In this document: piece by piece, positions 47,055 through 59,306 of the stretch | Layout of the letters: each line of letters begins with the position of its first letter | How positions within the stretch are numbered: position 1 is the stretch's first letter | NCBI GenBank assembly: GCA_012295275.1 | Contig: CM022666.1 | Coordinates: forward strand, 11,197,077-11,257,076 | DNA: 60,000 nt | Direction: 5' to 3' | DNA from: Chrysomallon squamiferum | Lineage: Eukaryota > Mollusca > Gastropoda > Neomphalida > Peltospiridae | Program-made: the position numbers and the translations under genes | Notes under the pieces: generated by a model | Told to the model about the DNA's origin: nothing | What the model saw: the letters and a program-made list of their open reading frames with translations, nothing else | Database searches by the model: none

Positions 47055-47055
<1 letters not shown>
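45891..47055. other. AT-rich DNA, no gene seen
   Basis: The frame at 45920-46153 is Tyr/Leu/Ile-rich without motif. A less AT-rich patch at 46900-47035 (GTGCCAAGCCAGGTCTCTGC, CATCCAATCAGAAG) stands out slightly but matches nothing I know. Confidence 0.5.
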
Positions 47056-47057
<2 letters not shown>

Positions 47058-47097
<40 letters not shown>

Positions 47098-47227
47098 GCC
47101 CAAGTGAAAAAAAAAAATTATTTGTTTATATTTGTTATTCTTATTTATTTATTGTTTGTGTAGGTGAGTGTGCGCGCGCGCGCTTTCTATTTATTATTAT
47201 TATTATTTAAAAAAAAATTATTAATTA

Positions 47228-47267
<40 letters not shown>

Positions 47268-47271
47268 TAAA
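47058..47271. repeat. Poly-A, (CG)n and (AAT)n simple repeats
   Basis: A run of about 35 A at 47060-47094, a short GTGTGCGCGCGCGCGC run near 47166-47182, and an AAT run at 47228-47266. The CG run is unusual in this AT-rich setting. Confidence 0.95.
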
Positions 47272-47626
47272 TTATTTACCCATTTAATTTCATTCAGTTC
47301 TTAACTGCCAAGACACATGCTATATTTTCCAGTAATTTCGGCCATTTTTATGAAAACTGCATTGTCATTTATTATTATCATTATTACCATATTTAGTGTG
47401 CACTCAGAAATGCCGAACCTAATGATAATGCAAAGAATTATTAATTTCTAAAAATCTGTTAATTTTAATAACCATTTTATTTATTTTTTATTATTATTAT
47501 TTTTTTTTTTTAACCATTTCTTTCAGACACATGTCAGTTAATAATACATATTGTATAAAAATAGAGATAGTTTTTGGAATTTTCAACAGTGATGCTCCCC
47601 TGACCTTGACCCACGTAACACAGAAA

Positions 47627-47674
47627 CACACACACACACACACACGCACGCGCACACACACACATATATATATA
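47627..47674. repeat. (CA)n/(TA)n microsatellite
   Basis: CA units with CGCACGCG interruptions, followed by a TA run. The overlapping minus-strand frames are repeat translations. Confidence 0.93.
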
Positions 47675-47827
47675 CTCTCTATTCTTATAATCCATATAAA
47701 GTGAATGAGTTTGTGCAATAATCTTTTCTAAATTTGTTTCAAGATACAACCTGTAGCTTATTAGTCAGCGGTAAAGTTTTCTGAAACAGCTGAGTAATGT
47801 ATTACTATGAATTATTTTATAATTTTT

Positions 47828-47890
47828 GTATTTATTTATTTATTTATTTATTTATTTTATTATTTTTTTTTTTTTTTTTTTTTTTTTTTG
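47828..47890. repeat. (TTTA)n followed by poly-T
   Basis: About seven TTTA units, then a T homopolymer to 47889. This could be the reverse-oriented tail of a retroposed sequence, though none is recognisable next to it. Confidence 0.93.
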
Positions 47891-48078
47891 AATGGGCTTG
47901 TTAACAATGAGTCAGAAAGATACCCATTTTCAAACATTAAATTAAAAAGTTTGACATGTAAATGCATCATTCAATCAATATTTCGCGCTATATAGTCATT
48001 AATTATATTTTGTTGCTGTTTGATATTTTTAATACTTTAAATATTTTATTTTCTAATTTTGAATTAAACTGTTACATT

Positions 48079-48352
48079 CTAAATCCGCTGTAAAGTCTGG
48101 TTCTGGAGTTTTTTATCTTTAAAGTTTATATCTTTAAAGTGTTGGTAAAATGTTTCTAAAGACAGGTGATTAAAGTCATGTTGTTGTGTTTTTACAGTTT
48201 CAAAAAAAACTCGCGCTTCATAATTATTTGCTAAGGTCTATATGTCTTTATATGTCGTCCAATTATGTCTTCTTAAATGTTTTAGGTTCTTGTACTGTTT
48301 ACAGGACTTTGGAAAGTCGTTGTTTGTAAACCATTGTTTTCCTATTTTTGTA
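48079..48352 (-). mobile_element. Non-LTR retrotransposon (LINE) relic, endonuclease-RT linker
   Basis: One minus-strand frame, broken only by a TAG near 48237, reads KQWFTNNDFPKSCKQYKNLK, later EARVFFETVKTQ and SLETFYQHFKDINF, ending in TAG at 48079-48081. This order is typical of the segment between endonuclease and RT in many LINEs: a WF-D/N motif with basic helix, then a FW.TV-like segment, then SLE..Y.HFK. No catalytic motifs remain in the window. The clade cannot be assigned by eye. It differs from the RTE-type relic at 28.9 kb. Confidence 0.45.
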
Positions 48353-48816
48353 AGCTGTATTTTATACTGAGTGGACCAAACCATGCCTTATAATGTTTAT
48401 TATAACTAACTGGACAGAATATGGATAGTAGCAAAATAGTGTCTGAAATGGAGAATCCATGCCTTACCAAAAATTTGATAGCTATGCCGATATGATCGAA
48501 TACGAAATCCGAAGGTGAAATGAAAGATAAATCGACATGGGCTACAGATATTGAGATATCTTGGATACTGTGTTGTTATTCAGATGTCTACAGAGGAAAA
48601 TTAGTTAAAATAGTATTCGTAGGTGTGTGTTGTATCTCCCATGCTTGATAAGAATTTGGTATGTATTTGAAACCGGAGCTGCCATGAGCACTTTAACCAG
48701 GTCAGTTAACAAGGGAAAAATTTGTCTTTTTATTTGGTTTTAAGCCCAGTGTGTTGGGTTCCAGTTTGAATAATGCTTTCTGATAAACTTGTATCACATG
48801 ACTTGTGTTGTATTTT

Positions 48817-48851
<35 letters not shown>

Positions 48852-49229
48852 ACACAAATACTTCAAATCCAACAGGTTTTCAAAGGAATTGTTAATAGCC
48901 AGAAGGTTTTTCATTAGGACACAACGCATAAGAGAAATAATTCGGACATGCCAGGGAATCCAAGACTGCAGTTTCAACGTAGTTTTACTTGCATGAATTA
49001 ACTGAAATGGCTTAATACTGATATCATTAATCTTGCCTCTGGTATTACTACAGCAATTACTAAAACTGATACTACACATGCTAATCATCATTATTGCTAT
49101 GATATTGACAACAGCTACTATTACTACAAGTATATTGCTAACAACAACAACTATACTAATACTTAATTAATCTGACTACTATTATAATAAGTAACTACTA
49201 ATAGTATTAGTACTACATATACTATTGAT
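48353..49229. other. Intergenic DNA, no gene seen
   Basis: The left part may be the decayed endonuclease region of the minus-strand LINE relic. It has a CA run at 48825-48850 and a stretch rich in TACTA/ACTAC words near 49020-49220. The frame at 48702-49091 has no recognisable motif. Confidence 0.5.
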
Positions 49230-49239
49230 AATATGACTG

Positions 49240-49890
49240 CTATGGTACTCATGGTACAACAATAACGAGCGAGCTTCAGATACGTCGCCGATAGTAGGTG
49301 CAACAAACAACACAACAACTTTTGTCTTACTCGGATGCTTCACGTGGTTACCTCGCCGTGGAAGCTTCTCTGTTGTGTCGTGCTCGCTTTTTCTGCAGTA
49401 TTTTGCCAAATTTCCATGGATCCTAAGAAAGTGAGTGCAAAGGACAGTGCTGAGAAGAAGAAGTGGATGATGTCCATTGAATTAAAGCACGAGCGAGGTA
49501 TCGTGTAGTCAACGTGGCTAGGCAGTACGAGGGCATACTTTTACGGTATGTACCATACTGAAGCAGAAGGAGTCGATAAAGGCTAAAACTCCAGCCAAAG
49601 GCGTTAAAATAATTTCTAAGCTGCAGACCTCTGTCCATGAAAAGATGGAGAAATCCTAACCCTAACCAATTTATTTCTTTACATTCTCTTTTATTTTGTT
49701 ATTTATACAATATTTGTTATTTATACATAATTTTTTCTTATTTAAAAACACATTACAAAAAACTGTGGTGGTTTTGGAGACGCTGGAACGGATTAATGGT
49801 ATTTCAATTAATTTCATTTGGGAAAATTCGTTTGGTAGATTTTTATGGTATTTCCTCGTATCACTATCGGTAAGTAAAGTCTGCACTACC
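49240..49890 (+). mobile_element. Internally deleted Tigger (pogo/Tc1-mariner superfamily) transposon
   Basis: A start codon at 49416 opens MDPKKVSAKDSAEKKKWMMS, the usual N-terminus of Tigger transposases. About 18 bases are missing before KHERG, a frameshift then follows (VVNVARQYE in another frame), and after a further shift the helix-turn-helix region resumes as TILKQKESIKAKTPAKG and KLQTSVHEKMEK. The frame ends in TAA at 49657-49659. There the transposase breaks off and non-coding sequence typical of a Tigger 3' end follows (GCTGGAACGGATTAATGG, then TTCATTTGGGAAAATTCG). The DDE catalytic domain is entirely absent, so it is a non-autonomous relic. Exact ends are uncertain. Confidence 0.65.
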
Positions 49891-51684
49891 ATTGTGATTT
49901 TAAAATAATTGCGCGTTATTGTTGAATTAATCATCCGTGATCATCCTAGATACTATACAGTATACTAAGCATTTTGAATAAAATGATAAAAAAAAAATAT
50001 ATAGTAACACAAAATCGGTCTTTTCCGTCATTCCAAATGCCAGGGATACCATTATTATACGTTAACGGTATTGATGACGTGAATATTCAAGACTTTTTTT
50101 TTTATTGTTTATGAATATTCATTAATATATTTACTACCGTCGCACTGGACGCTTTGTGATTGTCATGCTGACGAGAAGCTAGCGAACAATTTTAGCGAAC
50201 CATTTAGAACGTTTATATCAAGAATGTATCGATTGGTCGATAGAAATAGTAATCATGGAAGATAACTCTAAATGCACATTACTTCCTTTTTTCTTTTTTT
50301 TTTCTTTCTTTTGTATACTTTTCAATAAGAAAATCCTTATTCAAATAATTATCTAAACGCAGTACTAACTAAATTAAAAGTTATAGAATATTTATCGTTT
50401 TTTAATGGATGTGAACAAGCGAACGAGGTCGTCTTGGTTTTGCACTATAAGGTTATTTAAGAAAGGAAAAAAGCTTCATTTAATGGTAATTAAGCATTTT
50501 TGATCAGACATTTTTGATTAACGATATATACCTCATACACACATCAAAACATTCAATACACACTTTGCTAATATTTCATATCCATGTGTCCACTACGTCT
50601 CATGCGCCAAGTAACAGCAATATTATGATATATATGTAGCATTATAACGTCATGCAGAATAAGACATTTTTTGACAAAGATATAGAAAATGCTTTATTAT
50701 CAAATGAGCAGGTAGATTTTGTGATTAATACTTATATGATAACGTTTTTGACAATTTGGTAATGCTTTAGGTTAACATGAAAATTTGAAAGTATTCGTGA
50801 TAATTTCTGTATACAGAGGATGAAAATGTATTATTGTGCAGAGAACGGGAAAGGTTTATAAGACCACGTGTTTAGATAGAACGTTTGACGATGATGAAAT
50901 GCACAGACTGCAATAAACATAATTAAAAACAGCATGATTATAGATGTCTTCAGACTTCTTTCTCACTTAAGCAGTTTAGTATTGTTTGTTACAATTAATT
51001 TGATATTAATTTGATTGAGCACATCGTTTTAAAACTAGTTTTGGCTACCTTCTTTCAGCAGAAATTTTCAACTTCCACATTATTGAAACTGATACTATCC
51101 GACATTATAAATGGAAAGAAATGATTAATGAAGAAACACGAAAAGGAAATGTCTGAGACATTGGGAACACTGTTCTCAGGATCAGCTTTGTAGACACCGC
51201 AAACACAGTTGTTTAGCTGATCATTAGTCAACCAGTCTATCTGATTAAATCACATTTCAACTTGTGATATCAAGCACATTTGAAAGTAACTTACGAAGAT
51301 CTTCAGAAAAATCGCATGTTTGGACTATTACTTTAAAAGTTTTCTTTTTCTTATTAAAATTTACTGTTTGTTGGTATTTCTGACCCAGTATACCTTTTGT
51401 TTATGTGTATATGTTTCAGTGTTCCTTTTGAAACAGCACTCTTCGAATGTATAAAAGTAAGGAAATCATTACTGAAGAAAAGCAAAAGAGATTTTTTGCA
51501 TCTTTTTTTAATACAAATGTTACAATCCGGTCGGCAGGCATTATGAAAAGAAATTACCTATATTGATTATATTAAATGCAAATTAGTTGCTATATACATT
51601 CATTGATTCTACTTTGTGAAAATAAAGAAATGCAAACACTCACGCAGCACCCAATCACATACAGAGGCAAAAGCAACTTTATTG

Positions 51685-51685
<1 letters not shown>
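49891..51685. other. AT-rich intergenic DNA, no gene seen
   Basis: No conserved coding segment, and no frame longer than about 60 codons with credible composition. A short T-rich tract lies near 50287-50310. Confidence 0.6.
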
Positions 51686-51735
<50 letters not shown>

Positions 51736-51742
51736 AACACAT
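51686..51742. repeat. (CA)n microsatellite
   Basis: About 18 CA units at 51686-51722 and then ACAAACACAC variants. Confidence 0.96.
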
Positions 51743-51898
51743 ATATACATACATATACATTAGTAAATAAAATAAATGCTGAAATGCTTAAGGTGCATTA
51801 TTCTAACCTACAACTCTAATAATCGAGAACTATTTATTAAGGATATTTTCTGAGATTCCTCAAACTAATTTTCAAACTAGAATATTATTTTAAAAAAA

Positions 51899-52030
<132 letters not shown>

Positions 52031-52171
52031 TCGAAATGAAATACGAAAATCACAACGCATAGAAGAAAGAAAGAAAAATACTCCAATCCCGGACGGTGTC
52101 TACAGACTTTAAAAGTAAAGAAATATTATTGAAGAACAAAGTCTAGTGATTCTTATTAATTTTCCTTTGTA

Positions 52172-52173
<2 letters not shown>

Positions 52174-52226
<53 letters not shown>

Positions 52227-52258
52227 GAAATTATTCAATAATAATAATAATAACAACA
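52174..52258. repeat. (TTA)n followed by (AAT)n/(AAC)n
   Basis: A TTA run at 52174-52226 is followed by ATTCAATAATAATAATAA and AAC units. The two halves can pair as a hairpin. Confidence 0.95.
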
Positions 52259-52318
52259 ACAACAATAATCTGCAATAAGTACATAGATTTCTGAGAAAAT
52301 AATGTCTTTTTAGAGTTA

Positions 52319-52332
52319 TCTCCCATGATAAC
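52319..52332 (+). promoter_or_regulatory. X-box-like (RFX) site upstream of TTC21B
   Basis: TCTCCCATGATAAC matches the nematode X-box consensus GTHNYYATRRNAAC at 12 of 14 positions, with a perfect right half (ATRRNAAC). It ends 214 bp before the TTC21B start codon. It is part of a larger palindrome, GTTATC-6 bp-GATAAC at 52315-52332. RFX factors control intraflagellar-transport genes in many animals, so the location makes sense. A 12/14 match can still arise by chance. Confidence 0.35.
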
Positions 52333-52545
52333 TACTTCTATTAACCGATAACTTTTTGACTTAAAATTTTGTTTTTAAATTGTTCGCTATAATTGTTCGC
52401 TACCTTGATTTCAGCAAGAGTTATCCTTTCGTTCGTCAGAAATTCCTAAGTTCAAGGCACAAACAGTTTCTTTTTTTGATCACTATTTACGTCAATCGTC
52501 AGGGGGACTAATTATTAACAATTTGTGTTATTAAATATTATCACC

Positions 52546-55500
52546 ATGGCTGAGTCTGACCCAGTAACTCTTGTAAGTATCAGCTAGTATAAATATTACT
52601 ACGTTGCTACAATAAATCTTGATAGAATTTAAGAGATATTTGTGTTGATACCGCATTATTGATCTTTAGAAATTTGGCAAAACAAAAATATGCTTTGCAG
52701 TTTGGTCGAAGAAGATAATTTCTTAGAATGAATAAAATAAAAAATATATGTGCCACTGAGTGTGTCTTTGGGATTATATTTGCAATCTTCAATTAAATAG
52801 TAAAAAAAAAAAAAAAAAACTAACCTTCTCAGCTTTAAAAGTGTTACCTATCAACAGTATGATTTAAATAAATTTTAAAACTTTATTTGTTTATATATTA
52901 AAGCCCAAAAATTTAAAAATATGTTATCAAATACTGCCACTTGATTGGATGTTTATTTTATTCCCCATCAGGACATTAAATTTTTATAATTATATCTATC
53001 TTAGTCTCTATACAAAATTAATTACTTATAATTTTAGCTAAGGTAGAATTTAAATATCATAAGCCTATAAGGTGTCTTGATATCCTGAAAATTTCAGTTA
53101 TCTTTATGAAGTTTGATCTCGTTATTTGTTTCGGTATTAATTACTGGAATTTACAGAACATTAAATGCATTTTATTTATTTATTTTATTTTATTTTATAA
53201 ACACAAATGACCTGTATGCTTTTCCAAAAATAGATCAGTGCCACACAGTTGACATAATTCAATTGTAGAGAATATTTATCGACAACACCCCTTGTATCAA
53301 ACTTGAAGATTGAGGAGGGAAATAAATAAAATAGTTTTAGATGTTTGACAAGCAAAAGCAGATTATGTAGTTGTATCTAGTTTATAACAATAAAAATGAT
53401 AAATACAAACAGTTATATTTATAGTTATAAGTTTTGTTTTAATAATTACTTTATTGTTAGACACTTTGAGTTAAAACCAGTAAGGAGAATAACACTTTGG
53501 ATATAATGTACACAGCTGTCTAGTTCACAAAACATTGTCATGCACAGTGCTTGAACTTTTTATTTTTTTTGATTTTTAGTCTTTTAATTTTCTTAACTAG
53601 TGTGAAATATGTAAGTGTAAAAAAAAGGAAATTCATATTTATATTTATTTAGTGCTTTATTAAATTATTGTTAATAACAGTCTGCAAATTATAGACTTTT
53701 TTATTGTTGAGTTTACTTTTTTTATGAACTATTCCTGAAGGCCAAAATAAATTACTACTGTCGTGAAAAATACTTTGCTCACATGGAAAGTGCTGCAACA
53801 GAAGGACTACAGAAATATGGAAATGATCCAGTTCTCAAATTTTTTGCCGCATATGCCAAAATTTTACAAGGTTTGTATTTTAAAATATCTTTGAAAGCAT
53901 ATTTAGCAATATTTAACAATATAATAATAATAATTTCTATTTTTAATTTTGTCTCTACTTCAAATAGGATATTTTTATCATATATAGATTATGTTCATAC
54001 TATAGCATTTATATTTTAGTAGTATTATCTTCAGTGTCAATTAAAATAAAATGAATTTAATCGTTTATTAAAAATAATAATTTAACGATTCCTACTACTT
54101 CAAATGTTATTTGTACATTCAGACCATATAGGTGAAGCAATGCGAGAACTTGATGTTCTAAAGGATAAGAGAGATGTAAACCTCTGTTCAACTATGGCCC
54201 TAATGTTTGCTCACAAAAGGAGTCATTCTGTTGGCAAGTTGAAGATTAATGAAACTCCCTTCATAAAATTAATGACCTAATCTTCCAAATTGACCTTTAT
54301 TTATGCAGTCTCTGATATTAGATTGTTGATGATTTCTGGTAATAATAAAACAAATATACAAACTGTAATTGAATTAGTTCTTGAATTAAAATTATAATTA
54401 TAGATTTGTACATTAACTTTTTAAAGGAACAACAACAAAAAAAACCTATTTGCTGGAAACATAATGGTTTCTGATTTTGCATATAATGAACTTTTTTAAA
54501 ATCAAAATCATTTGTGTTGTAATGTTTATTTTACACTGATTTTAACAGTATTAAAATACAGGGCTTTTTTATATGTTTTAGTACATTATAAAATTTTGAT
54601 TTGAACATATTTACAGACAAAGAAGCTGTGCAAAAGCTTGATGCAAAATTAAAAGAAGAACGCAAACAGGCAGGAGAACTGGTAAAATAAAATTTAGATT
54701 TTTTTAGGTGAATGGTTTCAAGACTTAGTTATAAAGCTGAAACCATTTAATGAATCTTTGGTCTAATGCATTCAACAATAATATCAAGTCTTCTGTATTA
54801 CAAACATTATCTAATTTAAATCTTTATTTTCCCTCTTTTGGAAAGCGTTTCTGATTTATAATGTTAGTTATTTTAAGAATTAATTACAATGGGTTTTAAA
54901 CCTGGCTCTCAGTCTGTGAGAAGTAAGTCACATCAACAACTTTCTTTCTTTCTTTTTAGGGTTTGTTCTTCGCAGGTCTCTTTTTATTTCACACTGGCAA
55001 ATATGACAAGGCAAGGGAGTATATTGATAGAATGCTCAAGATCAACCCACATTCCAAAGAGGTTTGTATCCTAATAAATCAAATCAGAATGAATTGATAT
55101 ATTCAACAAAAACAATTTCTAGCACATACCTATTTCTTTCTTATCCAGTATGAAGTGATATTTAGATATTTTAACATATCAAAAATAGTTTGAATGAATG
55201 TTTTTAAAAGTTTTAAAAATATTCTTTTTCAGGGTTTGATGATGAAAGGGTGGATTGAGATGATGAGTGGCAGAGATTCAAAAAAATGTGTTAAATATTT
55301 TGATGAAGCAATAGAGTAAGTAGATACATACCAGTAGTTCTACTGTAAACATTCACATCCATTCCATCCAGCATTACTCCATATCACAAACTGAGATCAC
55401 TAGCTACAGGTGATACAAAAACATTCTTCCTAATTATCAATGCAAGTTTACTCTTTGAAGTATTGTTTAACAAAAATGACATTAAATTGAAAATATGATA

Positions 55501-58500
55501 TGGTTTTTGTAAAACAAACACATTCATATTTATGAAATCATTGTTTAACATCTCTTACAAATAAAACTGTCCCACAAACGATGTAGCTGCTGTTGATGTT
55601 TTTACATTCCAATCTTTATAGGAATCAGGGAGCACGGGACCTCGATGTTCTTCTTGGAAAAGCAAAGTTTTGGGAACTTCGTCGAAACTTCAGTGTAGCA
55701 TTGGATGTTATAAATCAGATAATTGTGGGATACCCCAATTTTCTTCCTGGATATATTGAAAAGATGAAATTACAGCTGGCACTTCAAGACTGGGAACAAA
55801 CTCTCGAGACAGCTCAAAGGTAATAAAACTGTTTTAAAAGAAACAAATAGAAATAAGACATTATTGTTACTATTAGTTTTAAAATTTTTCCTGTGTCTTA
55901 TATTTCATTGACATTAACTACAGTATAAATATATCTTTCTTTGGAAGTAAGAGTATTTAATGTGAGTGTATGTGTGAATGAGACAAAGGGCAGGAAGGGT
56001 AGGGATAATTATTTTTCCAAACTATCCCATGTCATTTATACACTTGCTCAAAAGCAAAAAAATATATATATTATGTTTAATAGATGTCAGTTTTTTTGTA
56101 TCAGTAAATTAATCTTGCCAGAGATAATGATTAAATGTATTGTTTACAAAGGTCAAAGAAAAAACAAAAAAAAACCCAGAATCATTTAAAGCCCATAACT
56201 ACAGTTACCAGCAGTACATTCTAGATCTTTTGTCTTTAGTGTGAAGAACAGAAAAAGAATTGAGACAATCTAAAAAAAAAAAAAAAATTTACTTTAATCT
56301 TGAGACTATTTACTTTCATGACAGTGTCTGCCTTTACAGAGCTTTTATCATTATTATACCAAATACCTGAGAGTGCTGACCAGTCTATTCTAGTTTGATC
56401 ATCACCAACACAACTGACAACTAATACGTAATTCATTTCTGGTTCTTGTTGCCTGAAAAAAAAGCTATTGACAGACATGCTGCTGATGTGTGAATGAGCA
56501 CCAGTACAAGGGTTTCACTTTCATTAAGACTTACCAAAACAATATATATACAGGCAATGTGTAAAATTAGGCTGTATGTAGAATGCTAAATTTTTCAAGT
56601 AATCTGTAAATTGTCTAATTCACTCAGGCAATCTATATGATGCCTGAAGTAAAAGTTCTGTCATTCGTTCAAAGCAGCTGGTGTAAAGGTAAAACAACAA
56701 ATGGCAATATTATTATATTATCTATTTTTTTCAAAGACACTATTCAGAAAAAACAAAAAATACAACAACAATAGTTTAGAAGAATGAATTAGAAGCTAAA
56801 CAAATGTACATCTATGATCACTTTTGATGTTAACGTGTCTTTGTATAGTTTTTGCAATGGATTAGAAGTGAGGGTGATGGTATTTCTCAATAAACACAGT
56901 ATTTAGTGGCACAAATATCATTGCTGAACAATAGCAGAGTTAATGGATGTTCATTTTAAGAATTGTTTCTAGTAAAGAATGGCAGTGAATATCTGACAGA
57001 TACCACTACAACCTAGGACAGTCCCAGGATCATATGAAATACTCCAAGGTGATAATGCAAATAAATTAATTTGTAAGCACCAACTGGTTGTGGTTGTAGC
57101 AACAAAATGATTGGTTTTATTTAAGTATGTGAACATTATGAGGGAAAGCTTATTATATTGAGTGCCAGAAGAAAAGTAATCATGCTACAACAAAGGGGTT
57201 TGTCCTCAGTTTGATATTATAGGACTTTGGATCGCAGGGGCAAGTGCATGTAATTAATATGCAATCCATCACTAAGGCATCACACAAGTGGGTAATGATC
57301 TATCAAGGCCATTGTCAAAATACTGCATTCTGCACCCAAAGACATCTAAGTGTGCAGCAAAAAGTGATATACAATTTATGGACATAATTCTTTTCCTTGC
57401 TGCCTCTCAGATTTTACAGAATGATAATGGCAGCAAGTTCACTGAATTAGTCATCGCAGGCATTCTAGCTTGTATGGTATCTCTTGAAGGGTCATGGCAA
57501 ACTGTTGTGTGGTTTTCAAGTTTATGTGATTTTTACTTGTTTTAATGTCTTTATGTCAAATCTGTAGCAGAAATATTGAAATGGCATATTAAGACAGATT
57601 AAAATTAAAAGTAACTGACCTGGCTTCTAATCCATTAGAAAATTGCCTAATTATAGCCATATATGCCTGATATGTATTTACTTGTTTTGCTGCCATAATA
57701 CATTTCACTTTACAATTGCTATTAAAATGTTCATATTTTAAAGCATCATAATTGCTTCTTTTTTTTCAGAGCATTAAATCTTGATTTGCACTGTGTAGAG
57801 GCTCTGAGATACAATATCATGTATCTGTTATGTCGAGAGGGAAACTATGCAGAGGTGAGCAACTTTCAGCTGTCATTATTTATTTTATTTTTTTTTTTTG
57901 ATGGGTTGTTATTTTAAAATATTTGTCAATCAACAGATCAGTGTCTGATCATTAAGAAAATAAATGTATGACATGTTTTGAAAAAATGTTCTGTTTTTCA
58001 GGCAGCCAATAAAATAGGAGATGTGATTAGTCTTCTGGATAGGTTTGAATCACGCAATGCCTGGCTCTACTGCAATATGGCTCAAATTTTCAGCAGACTG
58101 GTTAGTTTGATAAAATGTTATATCCATTAAGACTTAATTGACTGTGTTATATCATTTGTTCTCCAAATAACAGAAAGAAACACAAATAAAGACATTTGTA
58201 AATTGCAATTTTCTAAGTAAAGAAATGAACATAGTTGTTTTCAAATTATGTGGTATTTTTATATCTCTAGTTCAAGGGTCAAATCTAAAAGCACTCTTTT
58301 CAAAAGAAAAATGATTATGATTATAAATGAGATTTCATGGTAGTTTCCTAATGTCATAATTTAACATGTTTTGATATTTAGTTTATTCTATTAATTTTTT
58401 ATTCTGTTCCATTCAAGGATATTATTACCTTTTTTGGAATATCCCAGTAAATATTTGATTTTATAATTTGATTCTAGTACAAAACCAAATTAATTTTAGT

Positions 58501-59306
58501 TTTGTTATATTTAGTGTATTTGATCTCTATTGATTCAAATTATTTATTTCAGTGTGGTCGTAATTCACTAGTGTGTCAGCAGACATACACACTGACAGAA
58601 AGAGCAGTCAGTGTGGAGAGAGACAACTCAGAATTTGTCAATGAACTGGGCTTTCAGCTTCTCTTGCAGGGCAAATCTAAGGATGCTATGCGCTGTTACA
58701 GAAATGCTATGAAATTAGATGAAACAAGTGTTCCTGCATTAATAGGTACAGACACACATTTTTGTTGTTTTTCTAATTGTAGTCTTCTACAATGCAGTTC
58801 ACAACAAAAATTTTGTGACAGATGAAATTTTTTTAATTTAATGGGCAAATGAATCTGTGGATTATTGTTATTTCATCTTAGATTACTGACATCTTCATAT
58901 CATGATGATGCACTGCTGTTAAATTAGATAATAATAAATTTCAAATATTTGCAAGTCAACAGTTTACTTGTATCCTAAACGAAGTGCTCCAAAATGTAAA
59001 CTATAGCAGCTTATTATATTATGGTTTTAATGAATAATAAAAATAAGTTGGAACAATTTATGTTTTGGATATTACCAAAAGACTAATACACCCTTTTTTT
59101 TAAGTCCTTACTAAACAATTTATATCCTTACATGTTAAAATTAAATTTATAAAATAATCTTAAAACATGATTTAATTTAGTTAATTTTGTATTCTAAACA
59201 AATGATAGGAATAATTCGATGTCAGCTGATGGAGAGACAGATGGAGGAAGCAGCTCAGCAGCTAGAATTCCTCAACGAAGTGCAACAGAGCATTGGCAAA
59301 TCTGCA
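52546..59306 (+). CDS. TTC21B: Tetratricopeptide repeat protein 21B / IFT139, exons 1-11 (5' part of gene)
   Basis: Subunit of the IFT-A complex, which drives retrograde intraflagellar transport in cilia and helps ciliary import of membrane proteins. Exons: 52546-52572, 53741-53870, 54123-54233, 54617-54681, 54960-55061, 55233-55315, 55622-55819, 57770-57854, 58002-58100, 58553-58745, 59209-59306. Phases agree at every junction and the total is 1191 nt (397 codons). Animal orthologues are about 1300 residues, so roughly 70% lies beyond the right edge. Orthologue-like segments occur in order: [30 protein letters not shown] in TPR-like helices, LEMR-equivalent [90 protein letters not shown] and [17 protein letters not shown]. 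These match TTC21B closely, better than other TPR proteins. The start sits in a good context (CACCATGG). Exon 1 codes only nine residues and is the least certain. Invertebrates usually have one TTC21, so the A/B label follows the likely orthologue. Confidence 0.93.
54234..54239 (+). other. GC-type 5' splice site (GCAAGT) of TTC21B intron 3
   Basis: The reading frame and homology require exon 3 to end at 54233. The intron then begins GCAAGT, the usual form of the rare GC-AG donor, and ends with TTTACAG at 54610-54616. No GT donor nearby keeps the frame into exon 4. GC-AG introns are a known minority class spliced by the major spliceosome and are sometimes alternatively used. Confidence 0.7.
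55820..57769 (+). other. TTC21B intron 7 (1950 bp)
   Basis: The largest intron in the window, with GTAATA at its start and a long T tract before TTTTCAG at its end. It contains an A-rich run at 56271-56287 and the integrase relic at 57160-57545. The minus frame 56236-56478 is partly open with ordinary-looking composition ([19 protein letters not shown]), but I cannot assign it to a family. Confidence 0.8.
57160..57545 (+). pseudogene. Integrase (rve-type) relic like KRBA2/SCAND3 family, in TTC21B intron 7
   Basis: Two forward frames together resemble the integrase of the KRBA2/SCAND3-like proteins. From 57163 one frame has [16 protein letters not shown], a TAG, then [20 protein letters not shown]. 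After a frameshift near 57300 the other has [20 protein letters not shown] and [16 protein letters not shown], ending in TAA at 57543. The second catalytic Asp context (QxDNG) survives, but the C-terminal Glu region is missing. It is a dead fragment of a mobile element in sense orientation within the intron, and the exons around it are undisturbed. Confidence 0.6.

Noticed and set aside
53783-54019. 78-codon frame starting in TTC21B exon 2 as an independent small gene
   Set aside because: Its first part is exon 2 of TTC21B. The rest reads through the donor at 53871 into AT-rich intron.
56236-56478. Minus-strand 80-codon frame in intron 7 as a nested gene
   Set aside because: Composition is partly gene-like, but there is no recognisable motif, no splice signals, and it ends in a homopolymer translation. 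Left unassigned.
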